From Weissella cibaria KACC 11862 (GTDB lineage: Bacteria; Bacillota; Bacilli; Lactobacillales; Lactobacillaceae), in the NCBI RefSeq assembly GCF_000193635.1, contig NZ_AEKT01000031.1:18382-82381 (forward strand): DNA of 64,000 nt, in the 5' to 3' direction. The notes under the pieces were generated by a model, which searched no databases, was not told the DNA's origin, and saw only the letters and a program-made list of their open reading frames with translations. Positions 7,227-15,403 of this stretch are shown in pieces. The stretch's first letter is position 1. Every line of letters begins with the position of its first letter. The position numbers and the translations under genes were made by a program.

Positions 7227-9733
7227 ATCAGAAATGGCATAACATTCGGCGAGTTATGATTATCGCCGTCGCGTTTGTCGCGCTATTTGAATTAGGCGCT
7301 GTCATCAAACGCATGCCGTTAAAAATTTTGTTAGCAATTTTCGCTGAAATCCCGATTGGCCTATTAATTGGTATTTTCGTTATCGGTATCCTAACTGCCA
7401 GCGTCGGGGTTAGTTACAATTGGGCCTATAAACGTCTGTTAACCCCTACAGATTCCAAGCATTATTGGCTATCAAGTTGGGTCGTTAATGCGTTTGATAA
7501 TGCCTTTGGTGTAGCGGATTTCGTCGTAACATGGTTGCAAGACCGCCTTTTCGATGATAACCGCACCGAACGCAGCGCAACCTTACATCGTGGTTGGTGG
7601 TTATCGACCAGTGGTTTGGCCGTTGTCAGCTTGCTAAGTCTTATCGCAACCGGCATCTACTGGTCACACACTGCCGTTGTCAATTACGCGCCTTGGCTGG
7701 TTGTTGCCGTCGCTTTACCATTCATTGGGTTAATCGTCAGTCGCTTCCGTCATCGTGACAGCTTACCCTTCAGCGCTAGTGATTACGCCCGAATTTTCGC
7801 CGCGTCGTTAGCTACCTGGGTGGCTAACACAGCCGGTTTTCTATTGATCGGTGCTTTATTCCAAATGCCAATCGCCATCTGGTCAGTCATGCCATTATTC
7901 ATCGCTGCCCGGACTTTTGGTATTGTGACACTCGTTCCTGGTGGTTGGGGAACGTTTGATATTTTCGCCTTTATCGGCCTGCAAACACTTGGGATGGACC
8001 CCGCTGTTATTTTCTTATGGATTCTGTTCTATCGTGTCGCTTACACAATTGTGCCGTTCATCATCGCGGTTATTATCGCCGCAACACGCGCACTCCGCGA
8101 AACCAACCATAAGTTCCGTGGTGTACCCAGCGTCATTGTGCGATCAATGCTGCAAAAAGCAGTGACCGTCTTACTCTACTTTTCAGGCATCACATTGATC
8201 ATCGCTGGTGCCTTACCAGGGACATTACAATCGTTCCACCTATTGCAGCATCTCAGCCCATGGACATCGGGATTTTTGTTGCAAGTACCCAATATTTTCA
8301 TCGGGTTCATGCTAATTATCGCTGGCCGTGGCATTGCAAATAAGGTTAGTCGCGCGTACTGGCCAACGCTAATTTTGTTAGCTATTAGCTTTGGCTACGT
8401 TGCTGTTTCACACGAACATATGCAACCCTTAGTTTTACTTGGTGCGTTGTTCATTGGGACGTTATTCATCAAGCCAACGTTAACCCGGGTGCAATTCATT
8501 TACAGTTGGGAAAATCGACTAGTTGACGGTGTCATCTACGGTGGGTTGTTTATTGCTTACCTCACCATTGGGGTCGCTAATCTGCCTGCCGTCTCACACC
8601 GTTTCCACGTGCGAACATCTGGGTTCTTCTTGGTCCCATCGTTGCACTGGTGGTTGATTGGATTCATCGCAATTGCGATTGTGAGCCTTGGTGTGCTTGG
8701 TTTTATCGCTTACATGCAAGGCCGCACGCAATTACTCGGTGAAGCCCTTGATGAGGAACGCGTCAATCAAGTACTGGCACGTGGTGATAATCACTACACC
8801 AACCTGATTTTCCTTGGTGATAAGCGCTTATTCTACTACCGGCCCGACCAAAGCGAGACCGATACGGTGGCTATCCAATTCCGTTTGGTGAACAACAAGG
8901 CCGCCGTCATGAGTGATCCATTTGGTGATAGTGCTGACTTCCAGGCCGCCTTGGCCGCCTTTATTAGCGAGGCCGACCGCCTTGGCTACACGCCAATTTT
9001 CTACGAGGTTTCCGAAAAGATTGCCATGATGGTGCACGAATTCGGCTATAATTTTATGAAACTTGGAGAAGAAGCGTGGGTTGATACACCATCATTCAAG
9101 ACAGCTGGTAAGAAATTCGCGAATATCCGTAGTGAAATCAATCAAGCAACTGCCGCTGGCTTCACATACGAAGTGTTGCAGCCACCATTTTCAGACGCCT
9201 TGTTGCAAGAATTGCGCCAAATTTCTGACGAATGGTTGCACGGTCGTGAAGAAAAGGGTTACTCGCTTGGATTCTTCGACAACCACTACTTGCAACGTGG
9301 CGGTATCGGCGTCTTAAAGGCACCTGATGGCCACATCGTCGCCTTTGCAACCCTGGTTACGTCTGAAACTGAAAATCAAATGACCGTTGATTTGATGCGT
9401 TTCACAAGCGAATCACCCAACGGAACGATGGATGTGCTATTCGTAAAGACATTCGAGTATGCGCGTGACGCTGGTTACAACACGTTTAATTTGGGGATGT
9501 CACCCCTATCAAACGTGGGACTCCACGAACAAAGTTTCATCCGTGAGCGCGTTGCTAATTTGATTTATCAATTCGGTTCAAAGATTTATTCATTCGAGGG
9601 TCTCCGTCATTACAAGCACAAATTTGCGAGTGATTGGCAGCCTTACTACATCGGTTATTCAAACCATTCAAACATCGCCTTTGTCATGATTGCGTTGTTG
9701 TTGATTGATAACCCGGGTGTTGATTTAGATTAA
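7223..9733 (+). CDS. mprF: Phosphatidylglycerol lysyltransferase / flippase MprF
   Basis: Adds lysine from lysyl-tRNA to phosphatidylglycerol and flips the product to the outer leaflet, lowering surface negative charge and giving resistance to cationic peptides. At 836 residues it has the full two-part layout. The N-terminal ~500 residues form a multi-span flippase containing the VTLVPGGWGTFDIFAF core motif. The C-terminal ~330 residues are a GNAT-like synthase domain (DUF2156) with EEKGYSLGFFD and FNLGMSPLSNVG. It is translationally coupled to the upstream hydrolase, and an AAGGAG site lies inside that gene's end. Aminoacyl specificity (Lys, Ala or Arg) cannot be read from sequence alone. 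Confidence 0.9.
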   Translation: MNQKWHNIRRVMIIAVAFVALFELGAVIKRMPLKILLAIFAEIPIGLLIGIFVIGILTASVGVSYNWAYKRLLTPTDSKHYWLSSWVVNAFDNAFGVADFVVTWLQDRLFDDNRTERSATLHRGWWLSTSGLAVVSLLSLIATGIYWSHTAVVNYAPWLVVAVALPFIGLIVSRFRHRDSLPFSASDYARIFAASLATWVANTAGFLLIGALFQMPIAIWSVMPLFIAARTFGIVTLVPGGWGTFDIFAFIGLQTLGMDPAVIFLWILFYRVAYTIVPFIIAVIIAATRALRETNHKFRGVPSVIVRSMLQKAVTVLLYFSGITLIIAGALPGTLQSFHLLQHLSPWTSGFLLQVPNIFIGFMLIIAGRGIANKVSRAYWPTLILLAISFGYVAVSHEHMQPLVLLGALFIGTLFIKPTLTRVQFIYSWENRLVDGVIYGGLFIAYLTIGVANLPAVSHRFHVRTSGFFLVPSLHWWLIGFIAIAIVSLGVLGFIAYMQGRTQLLGEALDEERVNQVLARGDNHYTNLIFLGDKRLFYYRPDQSETDTVAIQFRLVNNKAAVMSDPFGDSADFQAALAAFISEADRLGYTPIFYEVSEKIAMMVHEFGYNFMKLGEEAWVDTPSFKTAGKKFANIRSEINQATAAGFTYEVLQPPFSDALLQELRQISDEWLHGREEKGYSLGFFDNHYLQRGGIGVLKAPDGHIVAFATLVTSETENQMTVDLMRFTSESPNGTMDVLFVKTFEYARDAGYNTFNLGMSPLSNVGLHEQSFIRERVANLIYQFGSKIYSFEGLRHYKHKFASDWQPYYIGYSNHSNIAFVMIALLLIDNPGVDLD

Positions 9734-9772
9734 AAAAATGCGTCCTCCTACAGCTAGGGGGACGCATTTTTC
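9734..9772. terminator. Bidirectional terminator
   Basis: AAAAATGCGTCCTCCTA and TAGGGGGACGCATTTTT around a CAGC loop, between the convergent mprF and menA genes. Confidence 0.9.
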
Positions 9773-9786
9773 GTCTATATCAATTA

Positions 9787-10680
9787 TTAAATAAATAAAC
9801 CAATCACCAACCCAATGGCCAACGTCACTGAGATCACAACAGCGTTCTTAATGGCTTGTGGGAAATTAGGCTTAATTGGGTTCGCTTGAAAGGCCCGGGT
9901 GTTTTTGCGCACAATCGGGAATGATACCAACGCCAACAAAGCCGGCCATGGCAAAATACCCAATACAACTGACAAAATCAACATGAAATATCCGGCTAAA
10001 TAAATCCAACCAAACAACTTAACTGCGCGATCTTTACCCAAATGCCAAACCAATGTGTGGCGATTTTCAGCAAGGTCTTCTTCGTAGTCACCGATGTTGT
10101 TTGCCAACATAATGTCACCAATTGCGAACCATGAAATTGCTGACGCTACGATAGCGTGTAACAGCAATTCCCCGTTAAAGACTGGCGCTACATTGACGTA
10201 TGTCGCACTCAAGAAAATCAAGTACCCCATCGTCAAACCAGAGGCCAATTCACCGAATGGCGTTCGTGATAATGGTAGTGGCGTACCAGCATACCAGTAC
10301 GCAACCGCAAAACCAATCAGCCCCATAATCAACAATGGTATACCTGTCTGCGTAACCAACCAAAGGCCACCGACGACCACAATTAACACAAGACCGATTA
10401 ACGTCGTCCAACCTTCGCGGGGAGTAATCCCACCCGATCCAACGATATTGTTCACACCGTTCTTCCACTCGTCACTGGTTGCTGATTTAAAGTCCTGCAG
10501 ATTATTCCAAACATTCACCCCCATCTGCAATGCAAAGGCGACAATCACAAAGACAATTGCTGGCACTGCATTCATGTGGTGATACGTATTTGCCGCGTAC
10601 AAATTACCCAAGATTAAGGGTAAAGCGCTAGCGACTAATGATTGAATTTCAACGAACTTCAACCATGTTTTCAAAGTCAT
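9787..10680 (-). CDS. menA: 1,4-dihydroxy-2-naphthoate polyprenyltransferase (MenA/UbiA family)
   Basis: Transfers a polyprenyl chain to dihydroxynaphthoate to form demethylmenaquinone in the membrane. It is 297 residues from the ATG at 10680, chosen for its GGAGG site eight bases upstream; the longer frame lacks one. The first Asp-rich region (NNLQDFKSATSDEWKNG) and the second (NNIGDYEEDLAENR) match MenA, with eight to nine membrane helices. No other men gene is nearby, so the cell may rely on scavenged dihydroxynaphthoate, as reported for some lactic acid bacteria. It could instead be another UbiA-type prenyltransferase. Confidence 0.8.
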   Translation of the reverse strand: MTLKTWLKFVEIQSLVASALPLILGNLYAANTYHHMNAVPAIVFVIVAFALQMGVNVWNNLQDFKSATSDEWKNGVNNIVGSGGITPREGWTTLIGLVLIVVVGGLWLVTQTGIPLLIMGLIGFAVAYWYAGTPLPLSRTPFGELASGLTMGYLIFLSATYVNVAPVFNGELLLHAIVASAISWFAIGDIMLANNIGDYEEDLAENRHTLVWHLGKDRAVKLFGWIYLAGYFMLILSVVLGILPWPALLALVSFPIVRKNTRAFQANPIKPNFPQAIKNAVVISVTLAIGLVIGLFI

Positions 10681-11298
10681 GCTCAAAACCTCCAAAAAGT
10701 TTTTCCGATAGTTCAGCTTACCCGAAGAACGGCATTGTCGCAAGAATTATACCGCTAAATAATAAGTAGGGTAGGGGTGCGTTGGGATGCATCGCGAAAA
10801 TTGTATATAGCAAGAAGTTGCTATATAGGCAAAAGGGGCACACTTTACACGTGTTACATGTTACAGATCGATAAACAGGGCATTCACCTAAATTTGTAAA
10901 AAATTTTCATATTTTCAACTTCCGGCGGCCCCCGAATAACTCCCCATGCCGTTTGTATGCTTATACATTTTTATGCATATCGCCAATCGGCTATTTATGC
11001 ATTACGGACTAAACACGCGAAAATCGCGTGGCCAAGTTTAGTCCAACGTCCTTACTGTTTGTTAATTGTCACATCCCAACTGACGATTTTTTGCCTACTA
11101 TTTTTCTAAACATCTGCTCGACAAATCAACACTAAAAAACCAACACAATCAATCAGCAAGTTGCGTAATTGATTGTGTTGGTTTGATGGCATCTATTTGG
11201 CAGTGTCGGTTAGCATCTGCGCAAACACCCCAATTTCAATTCATCGCCTTCTCAACCATCCCCATCCTGCCAGCAAACCAGCGAAATGGTATACCTAA
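10681..11298. other. Gene-free region with several inverted repeats
   Basis: No supportable ORF on either strand in about 600 bases. It holds a perfect 10-bp stem with a GAAG loop (10804-10827), a nested hairpin with outer arms GGACTAAAC/GTTTAGTCC and inner arms ACGCG/CGCGT (11006-11044), and the terminator at 11137-11184. A TATAAT on the minus strand at 10751-10746 may serve menA. The nested hairpin has no T-tract, so it is not a simple terminator. The region could be a decayed gene or a non-coding RNA. Confidence 0.5.
11137..11184. terminator. Long-stem hairpin, probable terminator
   Basis: A perfect 17-bp stem (AAACCAACACAATCAAT against its complement at 11168-11184) with a 14-base loop and an A-tract on the left. 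It most likely terminates acylphosphatase transcription on the minus strand. Confidence 0.65.
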
Positions 11299-11571
11299 TT
11301 AAATGGCTTTAAATACATGACGCGACGCATCAACTGGAATGATTTCTGACTCCACTGAATCAACGCGCCCATAGGGGGATGGCGACACTTTAACACCGTT
11401 AACAAAATCTATCATCACCGTTTCGTCAGCCTGCGCTTCAATTCGAACTGATCCATCTGACGCATTCCAAACGACCCCTGTCACACCCAATTTATCCGCC
11501 AATTGCTTTGTAAAGTAGCGAAAGCCAACCCCTTGAACGCGGCCTCGCACAATCACTTTTTTCGCTATCAT
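11299..11571 (-). CDS. acyP: Acylphosphatase
   Basis: A 90-residue enzyme that hydrolyses acyl phosphates such as acetyl phosphate or carbamoyl phosphate. The catalytic arginine lies in GRVQGVGFRYF (residues 10-20) and the catalytic asparagine in VVWNASDGSVRIEA (residues 33-46), both in the expected places. The length is normal for the family. It is a single gene downstream of the substrate-binding protein but separated by that gene's terminator. Confidence 0.95.
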   Translation of the reverse strand: MIAKKVIVRGRVQGVGFRYFTKQLADKLGVTGVVWNASDGSVRIEAQADETVMIDFVNGVKVSPSPYGRVDSVESEIIPVDASRHVFKAI

Positions 11572-11600
11572 CGTCCTTTACCTCATCTGAAAAACGACAC

Positions 11601-11636
11601 AAAAAATCCCACGGGATACGTGTATCTTGTGGGATT
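11601..11636 (-). terminator. Terminator of the second substrate-binding protein gene
   Basis: On the minus strand, AATCCCACAAGATAC and GTATCCCGTGGGATT form the stem and are followed by a T-run. Confidence 0.85.
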
Positions 11637-11651
11637 AATTATAGCCTTTAA

Positions 11652-12449
11652 TTACTTCTTAGTCGTCAAATCTGTATCGAAATACTTCTCAGACAACTTC
11701 TTCATCGTACCATCCTTCAACAAAGCCTTTTCCGCCTTTGTGATGGCCTTGGCCAACTTCTTGTCCTTCTTGTTCAACATTGGTGCGGCCGTCGTCTCGC
11801 CCAAAGCCTTAGTTACCTTAGCTTGCAAATCCGTCTTTGGGTGGGCCTTCTTGTAAACGCCCCATGAATCTTGTGAGTTCAGTGTCACATCAGCCTTACC
11901 TGAATCAACCAAATCCAACGCTTCCGCAAAACCAGGCGCTGAAACAATCTTGGCCCCCTTCTTTTGGGCCGTTTGACCAAAGTCTGATGACGCCGTTTGT
12001 GCAGCCTTCTTCCCCTTCAAATCTGAAGCGTTCTTGATGTCTGACCCCTTCTTTGTGATCATGACAGAATCTGTGTACAAGTATGCTTGCGCAAATGTGT
12101 ACGCCTTCTTACGTTCTGGGTTAATTGACATGTTGTTAAAGACCACATCATACTTCTTGGCATTCAAACCAGCCACCAATGAATCGAATTTCGTTTGCAC
12201 GAAGACTGGCTTAAGCTTCATTTCCTTAGCTACAGCCTTAACCAATTCCACTTCAAACCCAGTTAACTTACCAGACTTATTACGGTATGAGAAAGGTGCA
12301 TACGTACCTTCCAAACCAACCGTCAACTTGCCCTTCGTGTGCACGCTGCCCTTGTATGCAGCTGCAGACGCTGTCAGTGTTGGTACGGCAACACCACCGA
12401 TAACCCCAGCTGCGACAAGCGCAACGGTCGTCTTCATCATCTTATTCAT
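11652..12449 (-). CDS. Polar amino acid ABC transporter substrate-binding protein (no lipobox)
   Basis: A 265-residue extracellular solute-binding protein, family 3. It has a Sec signal (residues 1-28, MNKMMKTTVALVAAG then TASAA), followed by KLTVGLEGTYAPFSYRNKSG and GFEVELVKAVAKEM, the usual start of the mature domain. DSLVAGLNAKKYDVVFNNMS suggests the cystine/polar amino acid subgroup. Lactobacillales binding proteins are normally lipoproteins, but here no cysteine follows the signal, so it may be released or held in another way. It is a close paralogue of the broken gene upstream and probably works with the permease-ATPase pair at 13947-15395. An AGGAG site precedes the ATG. Confidence 0.85.
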   Translation of the reverse strand: MNKMMKTTVALVAAGVIGGVAVPTLTASAAAYKGSVHTKGKLTVGLEGTYAPFSYRNKSGKLTGFEVELVKAVAKEMKLKPVFVQTKFDSLVAGLNAKKYDVVFNNMSINPERKKAYTFAQAYLYTDSVMITKKGSDIKNASDLKGKKAAQTASSDFGQTAQKKGAKIVSAPGFAEALDLVDSGKADVTLNSQDSWGVYKKAHPKTDLQAKVTKALGETTAAPMLNKKDKKLAKAITKAEKALLKDGTMKKLSEKYFDTDLTTKK

Positions 12450-12579
12450 GTCTATAATCTCCTAATGCTATCCCGCTGCCCCAATTAACAGCGTCGATCC
12501 CAAACTTATTGTTACGACTGAAACGCTGACTGCGACATTTAGTCGCATCCACCAAAATCGTTTTGCATAACGCACCTGT

Positions 12580-12636
12580 GATACCCGCATCATTCTCTTC
12601 TCTTTCTACTAGCTGAAACAGAATGATACGCGTATC
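12580..12636 (-). promoter_or_regulatory. Structured 5' leader of the substrate-binding protein gene
   Basis: On the minus strand, GATACGCGTATCATTC (12636-12621) can pair with GAATGATGCGGGTATC (12595-12580): 15 of 16 positions with one G-U. The left arm is itself the palindrome GATACGCGTATC. Farther down are GCGAC-TAAAT-GTCGC and a CGCTG/CAGCG stem close to the ribosome site. No T-box, SAM or other riboswitch motif is evident. It may be an operator, an RNA structure, or both. Confidence 0.45.
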
Positions 12637-12653
12637 CCATTTTTCATACAAAC

Positions 12654-12703
12654 AAAAAAGGAGTTGTTTCGGTCATTTACAAATAATAACCAAAACAACT
12701 CCT
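12654..12703 (-). terminator. Terminator of the frameshifted substrate-binding protein gene
   Basis: Minus-strand stem AGGAGTTGTTT/AAACAACTCCT extended by GGT/ACC, followed by six T residues. Confidence 0.8.
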
Positions 12704-12754
12704 AAATTGCAAATCAGCGAACCGATATGCTCACGGTCATATCTTTAATTCGTC

Positions 12755-13574
12755 TTACTTTGTTGGCTTGTGGCTGTAATCAGCTTCCAAGTACTTAACT
12801 GAGATCTTCTTCATCTCGCCGTCCTTGCGCATCTTTGCCTCAGCCTTTGTAACAGCCTTATCCAAAGCCGTCGCCTTCTTGTTCATCATTGGTGCAGCAC
12901 CCGTTACAGGCATGTACTTAGCTGGTGACTTAATAGCAACCAACTTCGTCTCTGGGTGTTCCTTCTTGTAAACACTCCATGCCGCAGCATCGTTCAACGT
13001 TGCATCAGCCTTACCGTTCTCAACTGTCGCAACTGCTTCAGCAAATCCAGGTACGGCAACGTTGGTTGAACCCAACTTTTCAGCGTACTTCACATAGTTT
13101 CCAACTGCTGATTGGGCAGTCTTCTTACCCTTGATATCTGTCACAGACTTGATACCAGAGTCCTTCTTCGTGACAACCACACCACCAGTGTAAATGTACT
13201 TAGAACCATAACGGAACAACTTCATGCGTTCCTTATTAGGTGCCATGTCATTCAAAATGATGTCGTACTTGTTAGCACGAAGCCCCTCAACCAATGAGTC
13301 CCACTTTGTTGGTACAAAGACCACCTTAAGACCCATCTTCTTACCAATTGCCTTGGCCATATCGACGTCGATACCTTCCAAATTACCGTTCTTAGCACGG
13401 TATGAGTAAGGTGCGTACGTACCTTCCAAACCAACAGTTAGTTGATCCTTGTGAACGAGGCCAAGGTCTTTTGTTGTATCCGCATTAGCGATTACACACC
13501 CCGGCGCTCAACATTGTTCCTGCTGCAAATACTGCAGCGGCTAGCTTAATCCCATTAAAGCTGTGCTTGTGCAT
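12755..13574 (-). pseudogene. Polar amino acid ABC substrate-binding lipoprotein, frameshifted at the lipobox
   Basis: The ATG at 13574 opens MHKHSFNGIKLAAAVFAAG..LSAG and then runs out of frame at a GGGG run (CCCC on the plus strand, 13499-13502), stopping five codons later. Removing one G gives LSAGC, a perfect lipobox, and joins smoothly to VIANADTTKDLGLVHKDQL and the intact mature domain (KDQLTVGLEGTYAPYSY onward). The repaired product would be 272 residues, a normal family 3 binding lipoprotein for a polar amino acid such as cystine. A near-consensus promoter lies upstream. The cause is a one-base insertion in a homopolymer, a sequencing error, or phase variation. Confidence 0.85.
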
Positions 13575-13608
13575 AATATCTTACGCCACCTTTCAAAGTA
13601 TGAGCAAA

Positions 13609-13637
13609 ATCATAACCCGTTCTCAAATCGTTGTCAA
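13609..13637 (-). promoter_or_regulatory. Promoter of the frameshifted binding-protein gene
   Basis: On the minus strand, TTGACA (13637-13632) and TATGAT (13614-13609) are spaced by 17 bases, close to the sigma-70/A consensus. It is divergent from the promoter of the leader peptide and ABC genes. Confidence 0.8.
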
Positions 13638-13688
13638 ACTGTTTTGTCATAGAATTTTAATTGCCAGGGAAATTTCATCCTAAAACGC

Positions 13689-13717
13689 TTGCAATAAGTC
13701 AGCGAAATCTCTACAAT
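13689..13717 (+). promoter_or_regulatory. Promoter of the leader-permease-ATPase unit
   Basis: TTGCAA (13689-13694) and TACAAT (13712-13717) with a 17-base spacer. Transcription would start near 13724, giving a leader of about 220 bases before the permease. Confidence 0.75.
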
Positions 13718-13762
13718 GGACACATATTAAAGTCGTAAAAAAACGAAAGGACCGTTCCCATC

Positions 13763-13825
13763 ATGATGTCAGTTAACACACAAATCACTGTTGCTTGCAT
13801 CAGCCTAGCGCGCTTATCGCGGTAG
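13763..13825 (+). CDS. Putative 20-residue leader peptide
   Basis: A short ORF, MMSVNTQITVACISLARLSR, ending in TAG. GAAAGG stands 12 bases before the first ATG. It ends inside the 5' strand of a hairpin set. The codons for residues 14-18 (13803-13814) form a segment that can pair perfectly with the left arm of the downstream terminator. The peptide has one Cys and two Arg codons but no run of a single amino acid, so the sensed signal is unclear. It matches no leader peptide I know. Confidence 0.5.
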   Translation: MMSVNTQITVACISLARLSR

Positions 13826-13917
13826 GTCGTTTTGGTGAACTAATCATTTCGATGAACCAGTGAGAGCGTGCTAGGCATTCCTGTCGAAACAGAAATTAGC
13901 CTGCGCGCTCTTTTTTT
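13803..13917 (+). promoter_or_regulatory. Attenuator-like set of mutually exclusive hairpins
   Basis: Segment A is GCCTAGCGCGCT (13803-13814), A' is CGCGGTAGG (13818-13826), B is AGCGTGCTAGGC (13865-13876) and C is GCCTGCGCGCTC (13899-13910). B:C, extended by one base pair, forms a 12-bp stem with one bulge, an internal CTGT-CGAA-ACAG hairpin and seven T residues: a terminator. A:B forms 12 uninterrupted pairs with one G-U and would block it. A:A' forms eight pairs with one mismatch. A lies in the leader peptide, so translation should decide which structure forms. Confidence 0.7.
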
Positions 13918-13946
13918 GCGCCCAAACATCCAGAAAGGGAATCATC

Positions 13947-14648
13947 ATGTTTGAATTTATCGCTACTTATGCCCCACAATTAATTGTGGCTGGAATTAAG
14001 TACACCGTGCCACTTGCACTTATTTCATTTGTTTTTGCCGTTATCATTGCCGCCTTAGTTGCCGTGTTACGTTCATACGTGCCACACGCAACGGGCATCA
14101 AGTCAATTGGTTGGCGCATCCTCAAGTTTATCTTGTGGTTCTACGTCTGGCTGTTCCGTTCAACGCCAATGCTAGTCCAACTGTTCGTGGTCTTCTATGG
14201 TTTGCCAAAGCTTGGTATTAGCTGGTTGTCACCTTCAGGCTGGGCGGCAGCTGTGTGGGTATTGTCATTGAATACGGCTGCCTACGCATCTGAAGCCATT
14301 CGTGCGGCAATCACCTCAATTCCAGATACACAACGTGAAGCTGGGGCGGCACTCGGTATGACGGATGCCCAAATTTTCATTCGCATCATCTTGCCACAAG
14401 CTGCACGTATTTCAATTCCAACCTTGGCCAACTCATTCATTTCATTGGTTAAGGATACGTCTTTGGCATCTGTCGTGACCATTGTCGAGATGTTCTACCT
14501 CTCACAACAATTGGCCGCAACCAACTTCGAGCCTTTGCAAATGTACTTGCTCGTCGCTGCCATCTACGCAATTTTCGTTTCAATCTTGTCGATCCCACAA
14601 CACTACATCCAACGTTGGGCCGACCGTTTCGTAAAGGTACAGGGGTAA
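13947..14648 (+). CDS. Amino acid ABC transporter permease
   Basis: A 233-residue inner-membrane permease of the polar amino acid uptake family, probably for cystine or another polar amino acid. It has five predicted membrane segments. The EAA loop, EAGAALGMTDAQIFIRIILPQA (residues 131-152), contacts the ATPase. A RSTPMLVQLFVVFYGLP segment typical of the HisM/GlnP group precedes it. An AGAAAGGGA ribosome site lies upstream and the ATPase follows after six bases. Expression is probably controlled by the attenuator before it. Confidence 0.9.
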   Translation: MFEFIATYAPQLIVAGIKYTVPLALISFVFAVIIAALVAVLRSYVPHATGIKSIGWRILKFILWFYVWLFRSTPMLVQLFVVFYGLPKLGISWLSPSGWAAAVWVLSLNTAAYASEAIRAAITSIPDTQREAGAALGMTDAQIFIRIILPQAARISIPTLANSFISLVKDTSLASVVTIVEMFYLSQQLAATNFEPLQMYLLVAAIYAIFVSILSIPQHYIQRWADRFVKVQG

Positions 14649-14654
14649 TTCATT

Positions 14655-15395
14655 ATGTTGAAGTTAGAACACATTGATAAGCAATACGCAGAACACCACG
14701 CCTTGAAGGACATCAACGTAACGTTCAATCCACATGAGACGACCGTTATCGTTGGTCCATCAGGTTCAGGAAAGTCAACCTTGTTGCGTTCTTTGAACTT
14801 GTTGGAGCACCCCGATTCAGGTTTGTATACGATTGACGATCGCACAATTGATTTGAGCCAACCGGTTACGACGGATACGTTGTTATGGGTACGACGCAAG
14901 ACGGGGATGGTTTTCCAGCAACCTCGCATGTTCGATCACCTAACCATCCTTGGCAACATTATCGAAGCACCTGTTCACGTGCTGAAGCAAAAGAAAGCTG
15001 ATGCCACTAAGAAGGCTCACGAATTACTGCAAGCCGTTGATTTGGATAACACAGCTGACCGTTACCCTTACCAACTTTCCGGTGGGCAAACACAACGTGT
15101 GGCCATCGCCCGCGCTTTGGCCATGGAACCCGACTACTTGTTGTTGGATGAACCAACATCTGCTTTGGATCCTGAATTAGAAGCCCAAGTTTTGCGTGTA
15201 TTGAATGGATTGGCCAAGGAAGACCAATCAATGATTATCGTGACGCACAACATGGAATTTGCCCGTGAAGCAGCTGACCGCATGTTGTTCCTAGAAGATG
15301 GTGAAATTGTCTTCGACGGTACACCTGCTGAATTCTTCAGCGAACCAACCGATCGTATTAAGCACTTCTTGAATGCGTTCAAATTCGAAAATTAA
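14655..15395 (+). CDS. Amino acid ABC transporter ATP-binding protein
   Basis: A 246-residue ATPase that powers the permease upstream. It has Walker A GPSGSGKSTL (residues 33-42), Q-loop QQPRMFDH, signature LSGGQTQRVAIARAL, Walker B YLLLDEPTSALDPE and switch histidine VTHNMEF. This is the GlnQ/TcyC subgroup of polar amino acid importers. The two binding-protein genes lie just upstream on the opposite strand, completing the importer. Confidence 0.93.
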   Translation: MLKLEHIDKQYAEHHALKDINVTFNPHETTVIVGPSGSGKSTLLRSLNLLEHPDSGLYTIDDRTIDLSQPVTTDTLLWVRRKTGMVFQQPRMFDHLTILGNIIEAPVHVLKQKKADATKKAHELLQAVDLDNTADRYPYQLSGGQTQRVAIARALAMEPDYLLLDEPTSALDPELEAQVLRVLNGLAKEDQSMIIVTHNMEFAREAADRMLFLEDGEIVFDGTPAEFFSEPTDRIKHFLNAFKFEN

Positions 15396-15403
15396 ATTGA
15401 CTG

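Noticed and set aside
10094-10582. 162-codon plus-strand ORF inside menA
   Set aside because: Antisense to a clear MenA protein, with no ribosome site and a composition typical of a reverse-strand shadow.
12442-12651. 69-codon minus-strand ORF upstream of the binding-protein gene
   Set aside because: It begins with TTG just after the upstream terminator, has no ribosome site and covers the structured leader. I treat the region as regulatory.
12450-12653. T-box or S-box riboswitch before the binding-protein gene
   Set aside because: No T-box sequence (GGTGG-ACC-GCG type) paired with a specifier loop, and no SAM-box core. Only unassigned stems are visible.
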